From the NCBI GenBank assembly GCA_964618975.1, contig CAZUDI010000006.1:1-64000 (forward strand): a stretch of DNA of 64,000 nucleotides, read 5' to 3'. Below are positions 1 through 7,828 of this stretch, piece by piece. A program made the position numbers and the translations under genes. Source of the stretch: CAZUDI01 sp964618975 (lineage in GTDB: Bacteria > Desulfobacterota > Desulfomonilia > UBA1062). The notes below the pieces were generated by a model. That model had not been told where the DNA came from. It ran no database searches and saw nothing but the letters and a program-made list of their open reading frames with translations. How positions within the stretch are numbered: position 1 is the first letter of the stretch; each line of letters starts with the position of its first letter.

Positions 1-86
1 TCCCCGGCGTGGCCGAGCTCATGCAGCGTATGGTGGCCGAGGCCGAGGCCGTTTGCGCACGCGTTGCCCGCCAGGTGCAGGACTGA
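1..86 (+). CDS. C-terminal end of a nitronate monooxygenase / FabK-like flavoprotein (partial)
   Basis: Only the last 27 codons are present (in frame from base 3 to the TGA at 84-86). They encode an Ala/Glu/Arg-rich helix beginning PGVAELMQRMVAEAEAV. That matches the usual C-terminal helix of 2-nitropropane dioxygenase / enoyl-ACP reductase II family proteins, where GVAEL is followed by a long amphipathic helix. The call is tentative because the FMN-binding barrel lies outside the window. Context supports it: such flavoproteins (IpdC in mycobacteria) sit beside a crotonase and a two-subunit CoA-transferase-like enzyme in steroid-degradation clusters, and those genes follow here on the same strand. 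Confidence 0.45.
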   Translation, partial: PGVAELMQRMVAEAEAVCARVARQVQD

Positions 87-98
87 CGCATACCCCCC

Positions 99-153
99 GG
101 CGCGGCACGCCACGGCGCGTTACCCCCTCTTCCCCGCCGTGGCGTGCCGCGCC
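99..153. other. Perfect 19-bp inverted repeat between two genes
   Basis: Bases 99-117 (GGCGCGGCACGCCACGGCG) are exactly the reverse complement of 135-153, with a 17-base loop. The hairpin fills most of the gap between the stop at 86 and the crotonase start at 174. No T-tract follows, so it is not a typical intrinsic terminator. It may be an mRNA stabilising or processing stem, or a protein-binding palindrome. Confidence 0.75.
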
Positions 154-173
154 CCTGAAGAAAGGAGTCAGAC

Positions 174-890
174 ATGCCGATCGTGAACTGGCAAAGGGAT
201 GGCACGGTGGCACTTGTCACCATGGACAATGGCGAGAACCGGCACAATCCCGATTTTCTGCAGGCCATGCTGGAGACCCTGAGCGAGATCGAGACCGCGG
301 ATGACACCACCGCGGTGATACTCGCCTCGCGCGACCCCAAATACTGGTCCCTGGGCATCGACCTGGAATGGATCACTCTGGCCCTGGCAGACGGACACAA
401 ACAGGCCGTGCGGGACTTCATGTACGATCTCAACCGTCTGTCAAAGCGCATCCTGACCTTCCCCCTGCCGGTAATCGCTGCCATCGGCGGCCACGCCTTC
501 GGGGACGGCGCCATGCTCGCCATGACCTGCGACTTCCGCTTCATGAAGGCCGACCGCGGATTCTTCTGCTTCCCCGAGGTGGATATCAACATCCCCTTCC
601 TGCCCTCCATGCTGGAGATCATCCGCAAGGCCATCCCGGGATACGCCCTGGAGGAATTCATCTTCAGCGGCCGCAGGATCCCGGCCGCCGAACTCGCAGA
701 GCATCACGTCATCATCGAGGCCACAGCCGACGAAGAGGCGCTGCTCAAGACCTCCCTGGCCTATGCCCGCACCTTCACCAAGGCACGGGGCATCTTTGCC
801 GAACACAAGAAGCGGCTCCACAGGGGCATCCTCGACCTGATGGAACAGCAGGATCCAACCTATATCGAACCCCTCAACCTGACGGCGTGA
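174..890 (+). CDS. Crotonase-superfamily protein, enoyl-CoA isomerase-like
   Basis: A 238-residue crotonase fold. The segment around residues 100-130 (IGGHAFGDGAMLAMTCDFRF) is the oxyanion-hole glycine-rich motif, followed by RGFFCFPEVDI. This pattern is closer to delta3-delta2-enoyl-CoA isomerases (ECI type) than to classical EchA hydratases: the two catalytic Glu residues of hydratases are not both evident. It is slightly short for the family. The start has a good Shine-Dalgarno (AAAGGAG, 7 bases upstream). It lies 98 bases before the CoA-transferase subunits and probably shares their pathway, acting on an unsaturated acyl-CoA in the cytoplasm. The exact substrate cannot be read from sequence. 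Confidence 0.75.
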   Translation: MPIVNWQRDGTVALVTMDNGENRHNPDFLQAMLETLSEIETADDTTAVILASRDPKYWSLGIDLEWITLALADGHKQAVRDFMYDLNRLSKRILTFPLPVIAAIGGHAFGDGAMLAMTCDFRFMKADRGFFCFPEVDINIPFLPSMLEIIRKAIPGYALEEFIFSGRRIPAAELAEHHVIIEATADEEALLKTSLAYARTFTKARGIFAEHKKRLHRGILDLMEQQDPTYIEPLNLTA

Positions 891-988
891 GCCCCGGCGA
901 TCGAGGGGAAGCAGACAAGCCACACGGGCGCGACGATTTCGTGGGCCCGGTGTGATGAGATATTACGTACGAGACACCACGGGAGGAC

Positions 989-2029
989 ATGATGAGGACA
1001 GATAAAAACAAGGTAATGGACGCCAGGCAGGCCGTCAGCACCTTCGTGCATGACAATGACCACCTGGCCATCGGCAACTACTCGGTCAGCTCCTGCATCG
1101 GCCTCATCTTCGAGGTCATCCGCCAGGAGAAGAAGGGGCTCACGCTGTACAACCAGGCCGGGGCCCTCGATGTGGAGGTGATGATCGCCTCGGGCTGCGT
1201 GAATCGCTTCGTAGGGACCTACGTCAATCCCAACCCCGGAGGATCGGCCTTCGAGCGCGCCCTCATGGACGGCTCGCTCGAGATGGAAGACTACACCAAT
1301 TTTCAGTACAACGCCCGCATGGTGGCCGGCATGCACGGATTCACCTTTCTGCCGGTGCTCAACGGGCCCATGGTGACCGACCTCTTCAAAACACGCGGGT
1401 TCATGGGGGAAGGCAAGTACGGCGTCATCGAATGCCCGTTTACCGGCCGCCAGACGCTCACCGTACCCGCGGCCAATCCGGACGTCTGCATCGTGCACGT
1501 CCAGCGGGCCGACGAGTACGGGAACGCCCAGTACTGGGGCTCGCTGGGCAGTGTGGCCGCCGCGGCGCTGGCCAGCCGCCATATTATCGTCTCCTGTGAG
1601 GAGATCGTCAGCCACGACATCATTCAGTCCAGCCCGCAGATGACCATCCTGCCGGCCTACCGCGTGGATGCCGTGGTGGAGATGCCCTGGGGCGCCAACC
1701 CCACCGAGGTGCTCGGTTACTACAATCTGGACCGGATTAATTACTCCATGTTCTTCATGGCCAATGCCACCGCCGACGGCATGCTCTCCTGGATGGAGGA
1801 GTGGATCTACAGCTGCCCCGATCGCACCGCCTATATCGAACACTATATCGACAAATTTGGCCTCGACTCTCTGGCGGCGCTGCGTGCCAAGCCCTTCTAC
1901 TCGGCACCCGTCAACTATGGCTCGGCCTATTCGTCCAGCTGGGACGTCGAAGGAAAGGATCGCGACATGGGTGTCACCTTCGAGGAACTCGAGCAGATCA
2001 TGGAGCAGAAGGGGGTTCTGTATGAGTAA
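989..2029 (+). CDS. CoA-transferase subunit A (glutaconate CoA-transferase / IpdA-like)
   Basis: 346 residues of the class I CoA-transferase alpha family. Visible family features are the N-terminal region with GNYSVSSCIGLIFEVIRQ, a glycine/asparagine stretch around residues 70-90 (GTYVNPNPGGSAFERAL) and a core with CIVHVQRADEYGNAQYWG. At 346 aa it is longer than IpdA-like proteins (about 290) because of a C-terminal extension. A strong GGGAGG lies 5 bases before ATG; an adjacent ATG at 992 is an alternative start. It overlaps subunit B by 8 bases, so translation is coupled. It should form a heteromeric enzyme acting on an acyl-CoA. Whether it transfers CoA or opens a ring, as IpdAB does, is open. 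Confidence 0.82.
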   Translation: MMRTDKNKVMDARQAVSTFVHDNDHLAIGNYSVSSCIGLIFEVIRQEKKGLTLYNQAGALDVEVMIASGCVNRFVGTYVNPNPGGSAFERALMDGSLEMEDYTNFQYNARMVAGMHGFTFLPVLNGPMVTDLFKTRGFMGEGKYGVIECPFTGRQTLTVPAANPDVCIVHVQRADEYGNAQYWGSLGSVAAAALASRHIIVSCEEIVSHDIIQSSPQMTILPAYRVDAVVEMPWGANPTEVLGYYNLDRINYSMFFMANATADGMLSWMEEWIYSCPDRTAYIEHYIDKFGLDSLAALRAKPFYSAPVNYGSAYSSSWDVEGKDRDMGVTFEELEQIMEQKGVLYE

Positions 2030-2843
2030 GAAATACACGCTGAACGAACTGCTGGCCATCACGGCGGCCAGAGAAATCCATGACCACGAGAACATCATCC
2101 TCGGCATAGGCGTGCCCACTATCGCCGGCGCCCTGGCCAAGGCCCTCTACGCCCCCCACTGCACCCTCATGATGGAATCGGGCATCATCGACTTCCAGCC
2201 GCTGGTGCCGCCCAACCACATCGCCGACGCGCATTCCTGCCGCGGATACTCGTATGCCACCGACCTCTTCTCCACCTTCACTATGACCTACAGAGGCTTC
2301 GTGGACGTGTGCTTCCTGGGGGTGGCCCAGATCGATAAGTTCGGCAACCTCAACACCACCGTGATCGGGGACTATAAGAAACCCAAGAAACGTCTTCCGG
2401 GCTCGGGAGGCGCGGCCGACTTCATCTCGTACGCCAAGCGCACCATCCTCACCATGCGCAATGGCCGCTTCGCCGAAAAACTCGACTACTTCACCTCGCC
2501 CGGCTACCTCGACGGCGGCGACAGCCGCGACAAGTCCGGCATCTTCCCCCCCGGTACCGGCCCTACCATGGTGCTGAGCACCAAGGGTGTCTTCCGCTTT
2601 GACGAAACAACCAAGGAGATCTACCTGGCGCACGTCCACCCCGGCGTGAGCGTCGACGACATCCGCAAGGACGTGCCCTGGGACCTGAAGGTGGCTTCCG
2701 ATCTCACGGAAACCGCCCCTCCCACGGAGGAGGAAGTCAACTTCGTGCGTCGCTTCGCCCCCCGTGAAACGGTATCGCGCCAGCTGATGATGGAACTGGC
2801 CATCGGTAACTTCATGAAGAAGGCCGCCGCGCGCAAGGCCTGA
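2022..2843 (+). CDS. CoA-transferase subunit B (glutaconate CoA-transferase / IpdB-like)
   Basis: 273 residues from the ATG at 2022, which overlaps the end of subunit A in another frame. A longer upstream frame is a shadow of subunit A. Conserved parts include LGIGVPTIAGALAKAL near the N-terminus, the segment LMMESGIIDF and FVDVCFLGVAQIDKFGNLN, typical of the beta subunit. The Glu of MESG sits where class I CoA-transferases carry the catalytic glutamate that forms the glutamyl-CoA thioester, which would favour true transferase chemistry. I cannot verify that alignment by eye alone. The C-terminal Arg/Lys/Ala tail ends the operon. Confidence 0.8.
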   Translation: MSKKYTLNELLAITAAREIHDHENIILGIGVPTIAGALAKALYAPHCTLMMESGIIDFQPLVPPNHIADAHSCRGYSYATDLFSTFTMTYRGFVDVCFLGVAQIDKFGNLNTTVIGDYKKPKKRLPGSGGAADFISYAKRTILTMRNGRFAEKLDYFTSPGYLDGGDSRDKSGIFPPGTGPTMVLSTKGVFRFDETTKEIYLAHVHPGVSVDDIRKDVPWDLKVASDLTETAPPTEEEVNFVRRFAPRETVSRQLMMELAIGNFMKKAAARKA

Positions 2844-2905
2844 CGGACAACGCCACTTCCTCGAGCGCGTCCTCGGGCGCCTGGGAAGTATCATCCAATC
2901 CATAA

Positions 2906-2939
2906 GGCTGGGGGGCTGTGTTCACACAGCCTCCCAGCC
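2906..2939. terminator. Hairpin between convergent genes
   Basis: GGCTGGGGGGCTGTG and CACAGCCTCCCAGCC form a long GC-rich stem around TTCA. It lies just after the CoA-transferase operon and overlaps the stop of the convergent HD-domain gene, so it could end both transcripts. There is no strong T-tract on either side. Confidence 0.6.
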
Positions 2940-3728
2940 TTTGACGCCCTCAGCGGCGGGGGACCGGACGGCCCTGAGACGCCCGAAGATTGTTGCGACC
3001 AGATCCGTGTCCGGAAGGGCGGCCTCCAGCAGGCGCAGGTATCCCCGCTGTACGACCAGGTCCAGGGCGGGGGAAAAATTGATGTCGTAGACCCATCCGG
3101 CCTGCAGGAGCTTGAAGTCGTTGAGGGTGCGCAGGTGGGTGATATCCACGATGCGCCCGGCCATGAGATCGGCGACCACCTCATCGGATATCTCCGGCAG
3201 ATCCGGCAACCCCAGCTCGAGCTCGGGGTGGCACCCGCGGCCGCGCATGCGATAATAGCCCGTTACCACACGGTAGATATCCAGCTTATCCGCATCCCGC
3301 AAGAGCCGGGAGAAAAACAGGCAGCGCTGGTCTTCGTCGACGGGCAGCCTCGCCCGGTTGTGATAAGCGATGACACGCAGGATCAGGTCCTCTTCTGTGG
3401 GCAGATATTGCCTGAGGATGCCCTCTTCCCGCAGGATGCGGCACCCCAGCGCGGCATGATCCACGGAAAGGGCGTCGACGAAGGTTTGCCAGCGCCGGTA
3501 CTGCTCGAAACGGCCGATATCGTGGAACAGGGCGCACACCTCGGCCAGATCGAGATCATCGCCTGCGAGCCCCAGGGCCTCGCCCAGGGAGCGGATCTCG
3601 GCGCACACCATGTGGGTGTGCTCGGCCTTGAGGGCCACATTCCTCTCAAGCTCGTCCTGACCTGTGGCAAAACGATGCACATAGGATGCAAACCAGGACT
3701 TGAGCTGTGCCTTCACTGTCTGATGCAT
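2922..3728 (-). CDS. HD-domain phosphohydrolase
   Basis: 268 residues. The HD metal site is visible in order: EHTHMV (His about residue 36), LFHDIGRF (the His-Asp pair about residues 68-69), YHNR and then RDADKLD. These are the H...HD...D ligands of HD phosphohydrolases acting on nucleotides or phosphate esters. An Arg/Tyr-rich segment (FEQYRRW) follows the HD pair. There is no receiver, GAF or sensor domain and no signal peptide, so it is a stand-alone cytoplasmic enzyme. A GGGAG ribosome site precedes the ATG. Substrate unknown. Confidence 0.8.
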   Translation of the reverse strand: MHQTVKAQLKSWFASYVHRFATGQDELERNVALKAEHTHMVCAEIRSLGEALGLAGDDLDLAEVCALFHDIGRFEQYRRWQTFVDALSVDHAALGCRILREEGILRQYLPTEEDLILRVIAYHNRARLPVDEDQRCLFFSRLLRDADKLDIYRVVTGYYRMRGRGCHPELELGLPDLPEISDEVVADLMAGRIVDITHLRTLNDFKLLQAGWVYDINFSPALDLVVQRGYLRLLEAALPDTDLVATIFGRLRAVRSPAAEGVKGWEAV

Positions 3729-4077
3729 GCCACACCATCTCCCTTGAGCGCTGTGGGTTGAAATCCCCCGCCACGGATGGCCTCATCAGGCGTCCAGGGC
3801 GGGCCCGGGATTTCATTCCCGCGATGAATCCGGTCTTGCATATCCGCCGCGTGCGGTCAAGCCCCCTGCGTGAGGAAACCGCCAGAAGACGGGGGCATTG
3901 TGTGCGTCCGGCCGCAGCCGGGTGGCTATTGACTTTGAATCCCCTTGGATTTAATTTAAATTCAAGAAGATCGTTGCCCGTCCCCATGCATCCTCTGATC
4001 ATGTAATCCCTCTTCTATGTGGCGGCATACAGCATGCTTTCAGCAATTAAAGGGATGGGGCAAGGGGGGTAAGGACC
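3729..4077. other. Divergent intergenic region
   Basis: 349 bases between the divergent HD and GYD genes. It must carry both promoters. An AT-rich block at about 3935-3970 (TTGAATCC...GGATTTAATTTAAATTCAA, imperfectly palindromic) stands out from the GC-rich surroundings and is the likeliest control site. The stretch 3735-3832 read on the minus strand resembles a decayed copy of the dispersed two-hairpin repeat. No convincing ORF seen. Confidence 0.4.
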
Positions 4078-4362
4078 ATGACCACATTCTTTATGTTTGG
4101 CAAATACTCACCCGAGGCACTCAAGCACATCAGCTCTAACCGCACGGATGAGGCCGTGAAAATCATCAACCGCTACGAGGGCACCATCCGCTCCATGTAT
4201 GTGCTGCAGGGGATCCACGACCTGGTCTTCATCGTGGAATTCCCGGCCATCGAGCATGTGCTCAAGGCCTCCGTGGCCCTGAACAAATCCACCGGGATCT
4301 CCTTTGTCACCTCGCCGGCGATCACCGTGGAGGAATTCGACAAATGGATGAGCGGGATCTGA
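4078..4362 (+). CDS. GYD-domain protein
   Basis: 94 residues matching the small GYD family in length and pattern: MFGKYSPEALKHISSNRTDEA, then GIHDLVFIVEFP and a C-terminal TSPAITVEEFD. The fold is a ferredoxin-like alpha/beta dimer domain common in anaerobes and methanotrophs; no biochemical role is established. A purine-rich GGGGGGTAAGGA precedes ATG. It stands 57 bases before the Cys-rich gene and may be cotranscribed with it. Confidence 0.75.
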   Translation: MTTFFMFGKYSPEALKHISSNRTDEAVKIINRYEGTIRSMYVLQGIHDLVFIVEFPAIEHVLKASVALNKSTGISFVTSPAITVEEFDKWMSGI

Positions 4363-4419
4363 GATGGATGCACCGCCAGGAAAGGGCCTCCCGGGAGATC
4401 CCCGGGCCCGGTACGCCCC

Positions 4420-4887
4420 ATGGAACGCTTCAATAGCCGCGGCATGCTGCTCATCCCCAACCCTCTCGCCCCAGGGCCTGCCCCCCGCAAGGTGCTTGTC
4501 ATGCGGCAACTCTACTGTCCCGCCGCGCACGAGCTCATCAGCCCGCGCGTGCACTTCCACACCTATCCGGGGATACTCATCCGGGCGCGCGCGGCCAGCG
4601 GCGAGGGCCTGGTGGGGCTGAGCCCGATCTATGGGGATCGCTCGCGCATCGCGTTGGATATCGATTTCACAACAGGCGAGATCCTGGAGCTTAGCTGCCC
4701 CACCTGCGGCGCCCCCCTACCGGTCCACTCGCCCTGCCCCTGCGGAGCGGACCTTGTGTCCCTCTTCACCACGCCCCAGGCCGACTTTGCCGACTGCATC
4801 GGGATCTGTAACCGGGTCGACTGCCCTCAGGCCCACATCATCCTCAACGACGAACTGATCCGGCTGGCCGAAATCAGCGAACTCTGA
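4420..4887 (+). CDS. Cys-rich putative zinc-ribbon protein, function unknown
   Basis: 155 residues with no signal peptide. The C-terminal half contains CPTCGAPLPVHSPCPCG (a CxxC...CxC pair typical of zinc ribbons) followed by CIGICNRVDCPQAH. N-terminal YCPAAHELI and HFHTYPGI add possible metal ligands. I do not recognise the family. The start is uncertain: an ATG at 4501 preceded by AAGGTG would give a 128-residue protein beginning MRQLYCPAAHEL, which looks natural. It probably forms a small unit with the upstream GYD gene. A nucleic-acid or protein-binding role would be a guess. Confidence 0.6.
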   Translation: MERFNSRGMLLIPNPLAPGPAPRKVLVMRQLYCPAAHELISPRVHFHTYPGILIRARAASGEGLVGLSPIYGDRSRIALDIDFTTGEILELSCPTCGAPLPVHSPCPCGADLVSLFTTPQADFADCIGICNRVDCPQAHIILNDELIRLAEISEL

Positions 4888-5079
4888 CGATTACGGGCGC
4901 GTGCCGTCCGATCTTCCTCAGATCGAGGCAAGGCGGCGGGAGATTCAACCCATAGCGAAGCCTGCCCCGTCTTGCAGCAACGATGGCCACGCGTACCAGC
5001 TTGGGCATATGCCCGCGCCGGCGGGCTGAAGTGTCAGGAGGGAGTATGCTATACGTATATACCTAGGGAGGTACCACAG

Positions 5080-6312
5080 ATGGAAGCCACCCTCTTTTTC
5101 GGCATCCTTGTGCTGGTGGGTTTTCTGGTGGGCGAGCTCGCCGAAATAATCCATCTGCCCAAGATATCGGGCTATATCATCGCCGGCATCCTGCTCAAGG
5201 TCCTGTTCGATCAGGCGGGTTACACCCTCCCCCCGTCCGAGATCGATGTTGTCACCGATATCGCCCTGTCCTTCATCGCCTTTTCCGTGGGAGGCAACCT
5301 CCTCTTTTCCCGCCTCAGGCAGCAGGGAATATCCATCTCCATCATGACCATATGCGAGGCCGAAGGCGCCTATCTCCTGGTATTCCTGGGATTGCTCCTG
5401 GCGTGCCCTCTCCTGGAGCATCTGCATTGTCCCGCCTGGCAGGGGTTTCTCCTCCCCTTCGCCCTGCTGACAGGTGCCCTGGCCTCACCCACCGACCCCT
5501 CGGCCACCCTGGCCCTGAAGCACGAATACCATGCCGAGGGCGAGGTGACCCGCAGCGTTATGGGCATCGCGGCCCTCGACGACGTACTCACCATCCTCAA
5601 TTTCAGCTTCGCCGTCATGCTGGCCGGATTCCTGCTCGGCTCATCGGCACCCGCATCCCCTCCGGGCCATCCCTTGCTGTCCCTGTTCCTGGCGCTGATG
5701 GGTGGGGCGTTTGCCGGTCTCTTCTTCAATGGCGTCACCTCCCTGCTTGCCCGGGAGACCGAGGGTGCGCTGATCGTCATCATCCTCGGCACGGTCTGCA
5801 CAAGCTTTGGACTGGCGGCGTGGTTGGGATGCGATCCGATCCTCACCACCATGATCATGGGCGCGGTCGTGGTGAATGCCAACAAACAACAGGAACGGGT
5901 TTTCCAGGTGCTCGACCGCTATGTGGATGAACTGGTCTTCGTGCTGTTCTTCACCCTGAGCGGCATGCTATTGAATTTTATGGCCTTTTCACAATCGCTC
6001 GTGCTGATCCTGGTCTTCGTCACGGCACGCGCCGCGGGCAAGATCGCGGGCACTAGACTCGGAGCCCGCATCGTGGACGCCCCCCCCGCCGTGTCACGCT
6101 ATACCGCCCTGGCACTGCTGCCCCAGGGAGGCATTGTCATCGGCCTGGCGTTGACCCTGCGTGACAATCCAGCCTTCACCCCGGTTTCCGATATGCTCAT
6201 GAGCATCATCATAGGGGCAACGGTGATCCATGAACTCATCGGCCCCCTGATTGCGCGCAGCGCCCTGAGACGTTCGGGGGAACTCCACCCTGCTGAACGT
6301 CCACAACCCTGA
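5080..6312 (+). CDS. Cation:proton antiporter (CPA family, Na+/H+ exchanger fold)
   Basis: About 410 residues with roughly 12 hydrophobic segments. Family marks are the early GYIIAGILLK, LTGALASPTDPSATLALKHEY (the ASPTDP motif of monovalent cation/proton antiporters) and VTRSVMGIAALDDVLTILNFSF (the conserved acidic DD pair). There is no C-terminal TrkA-N or TrkA-C domain, so it is not a KefB/KefC channel. The ATG at 5080 is chosen because AGGGAGGT sits 9 bases upstream; a longer frame from 4972 has no site. It is an inner-membrane transporter, likely for Na+ or K+ against H+. Confidence 0.82.
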   Translation: MEATLFFGILVLVGFLVGELAEIIHLPKISGYIIAGILLKVLFDQAGYTLPPSEIDVVTDIALSFIAFSVGGNLLFSRLRQQGISISIMTICEAEGAYLLVFLGLLLACPLLEHLHCPAWQGFLLPFALLTGALASPTDPSATLALKHEYHAEGEVTRSVMGIAALDDVLTILNFSFAVMLAGFLLGSSAPASPPGHPLLSLFLALMGGAFAGLFFNGVTSLLARETEGALIVIILGTVCTSFGLAAWLGCDPILTTMIMGAVVVNANKQQERVFQVLDRYVDELVFVLFFTLSGMLLNFMAFSQSLVLILVFVTARAAGKIAGTRLGARIVDAPPAVSRYTALALLPQGGIVIGLALTLRDNPAFTPVSDMLMSIIIGATVIHELIGPLIARSALRRSGELHPAERPQP

Positions 6313-6374
6313 CCTCTCAACTTCTCGCCCGCAGAAACCGATCACATAGAGAAACATATTCTAAGGTGGGTTCC

Positions 6375-7055
6375 ATGAAAAGATTCCTTCCGACACTGTG
6401 GCTGGCCGGCCTCCTTGTGCTCCAGACGCTGATGGCGGTCCCGGCCTTTGCCTTCGGGGGCCTGGCCCTGACCACCAAGGTGAGCACACTCGGGGTCGGC
6501 ATAGAGGCCACAACCGGCATTACGGAAACCCTCAACGCCCGGCTGGGGGTTAACGCCTTCAGCTATACCTACAGCGGCTCACAGAGCGACATCGATTACG
6601 ACCTCGACCTCACCCTCCAGAGCGAGACCCTGCTGCTCGACTGGCACCCCTTTGCAGGCGCCTTCCGTCTGAGCGCCGGCGTGGTGGGCAACCAAAACGC
6701 GCTGGATATGGAGTCGACCCCCGAGCTCACTCAGGTCTATAAGGTGGGCAACGTCTACTACCCGGCCGCAGCCGTGGGCCGGCTCGTGGGCTCCATCGAC
6801 CTCGCCCCGGTGGCGCCATACGCCGGTATCGGCCTCGGCAATGCGCTGGGGAACAAGGGGCGCTGGCATGTCGGGTTCGATCTGGGGGTGGTCTTCCAGG
6901 GCTCGCCCGAGGTTGAACTGAGCGCCCAGGGCCCCATCGCCCTGGTGCCCCAGTTTCAACAGGAACTCCTCAGGGAGGTCGACGACATCGAGGACGAGAT
7001 TGACAAGTATCGCTATTATCCGGTGGTCTCCCTGGGCGTGAGCTATCGTTTCTAG
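6375..7055 (+). CDS. Outer-membrane beta-barrel protein
   Basis: 226 residues with a clear signal peptide (KRF, then a hydrophobic Leu/Ala stretch ending AFA at about residue 27). Alternating short strands follow (GLALTTKVSTLGVGIEAT, LNARLGVNAFSYTY, LDLTLQSETLLLDW). The chain ends VVSLGVSYRF: the terminal Phe and strand pattern are the usual BAM signal. A short acidic segment near the end (REVDDIEDEIDKY) looks like an extracellular or periplasmic loop. Family and ligand unknown. It stands alone between the antiporter and a repeat element. Confidence 0.7.
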   Translation: MKRFLPTLWLAGLLVLQTLMAVPAFAFGGLALTTKVSTLGVGIEATTGITETLNARLGVNAFSYTYSGSQSDIDYDLDLTLQSETLLLDWHPFAGAFRLSAGVVGNQNALDMESTPELTQVYKVGNVYYPAAAVGRLVGSIDLAPVAPYAGIGLGNALGNKGRWHVGFDLGVVFQGSPEVELSAQGPIALVPQFQQELLREVDDIEDEIDKYRYYPVVSLGVSYRF

Positions 7056-7080
7056 GGTACCCGCCCCGGAAGCACCTTTC

Positions 7081-7146
7081 AAGAATTCCCCGCCGCTGGC
7101 GGCGTCAAGGAGGTTCCAGGGTTGGCCCTGGGGTTCATGCCCATGT
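7081..7146 (-). repeat. Dispersed two-hairpin repeat, copy 1
   Basis: Read on the minus strand this copy runs ATGAACCCCAGGGC, then a CCAGGG/CCCTGG hairpin, then CGCCGCCAGCGGCGGGGAA. It aligns with the copies at 10073, 19747, 49249 and 53909. It fills the gap upstream of the DnaJ-domain gene. Its tail, outside the second hairpin, has diverged. Confidence 0.7.
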
Positions 7147-7212
7147 TTGGGATACGGCGTCCGCCAGAGGCCGCAATACGAGGAGGGCCATGGTGATCCA
7201 TGGGAAAACGGC

Positions 7213-7635
7213 ATGAAGCTGATCCTCACCCTGCTGGCGATCCTCTATGCGCTGAGCCCCTACGACGGGCTGCCAGACTTCCTCATCGGCTGGGGCTGGC
7301 TCGATGATCTCTTCGTTCTGGGACTCCTGTGGTGGTACCTGAGCGGTCGCTTCTCCCGCCATCCCGCAGATCCCACCGATGCGCAGTCCTCCACGCGGGC
7401 GCACACCACAGAGGAGGGCGTTGAGCCTGCGTCCAATGGGGCCTGGGACCCCTTCGCCGTGCTCGGGCTGCCCCGAGGCGCCCCGCCCGACGAGATCACC
7501 CGGGCCTACCGTGAACTGGCCGGCAAATACCACCCCGACAAGGTCATGCATCTGGGGGAGGAGTTCCGGGAGCTGGCCGAGAAACGCTTCAAGGATATCC
7601 AGCGCGCCTACGACGAGTTGCGCCGACGGGCCTGA
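7213..7635 (+). CDS. DUF1232-like membrane segment fused to a J domain
   Basis: 140 residues from the ATG at 7213. Residues 1-45 are hydrophobic with LSPYDGLPDFLIGWGWLDDL, the pattern of DUF1232/YkvA proteins. A polar linker (about 46-75) leads to a C-terminal J domain (about 78-138) with WDPFAVLGLPRGAP and the diagnostic HPD in KYHPDKVMH. The J domain should stimulate an Hsp70 at the inner face of the membrane. No Gly/Phe or zinc-finger region is present. The fused order resembles membrane J-proteins in other proteobacteria. Confidence 0.78.
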   Translation: MKLILTLLAILYALSPYDGLPDFLIGWGWLDDLFVLGLLWWYLSGRFSRHPADPTDAQSSTRAHTTEEGVEPASNGAWDPFAVLGLPRGAPPDEITRAYRELAGKYHPDKVMHLGEEFRELAEKRFKDIQRAYDELRRRA

Positions 7636-7828
7636 AACCCCTCACTTTTTACATCTTTTACGCTACTTTGACACTATATCGTACCTGGATATGCTAATCC
7701 TGTGCGCACGCATGGGTATGATCCCGGGGCACACCTTGGGACCCTGTCGAAACCACAAACGGCGAGGAAAAAATCCCGGAGCGAGACCTGGCGGAGGCCC
7801 TGATGCCTCCCCATTGGAGGTGGATCAG

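Noticed and set aside
860..2140. 426-residue ORF on the minus strand
   Set aside because: Antisense to the CoA-transferase subunits; the high GC at third positions creates long antisense frames with no family match.
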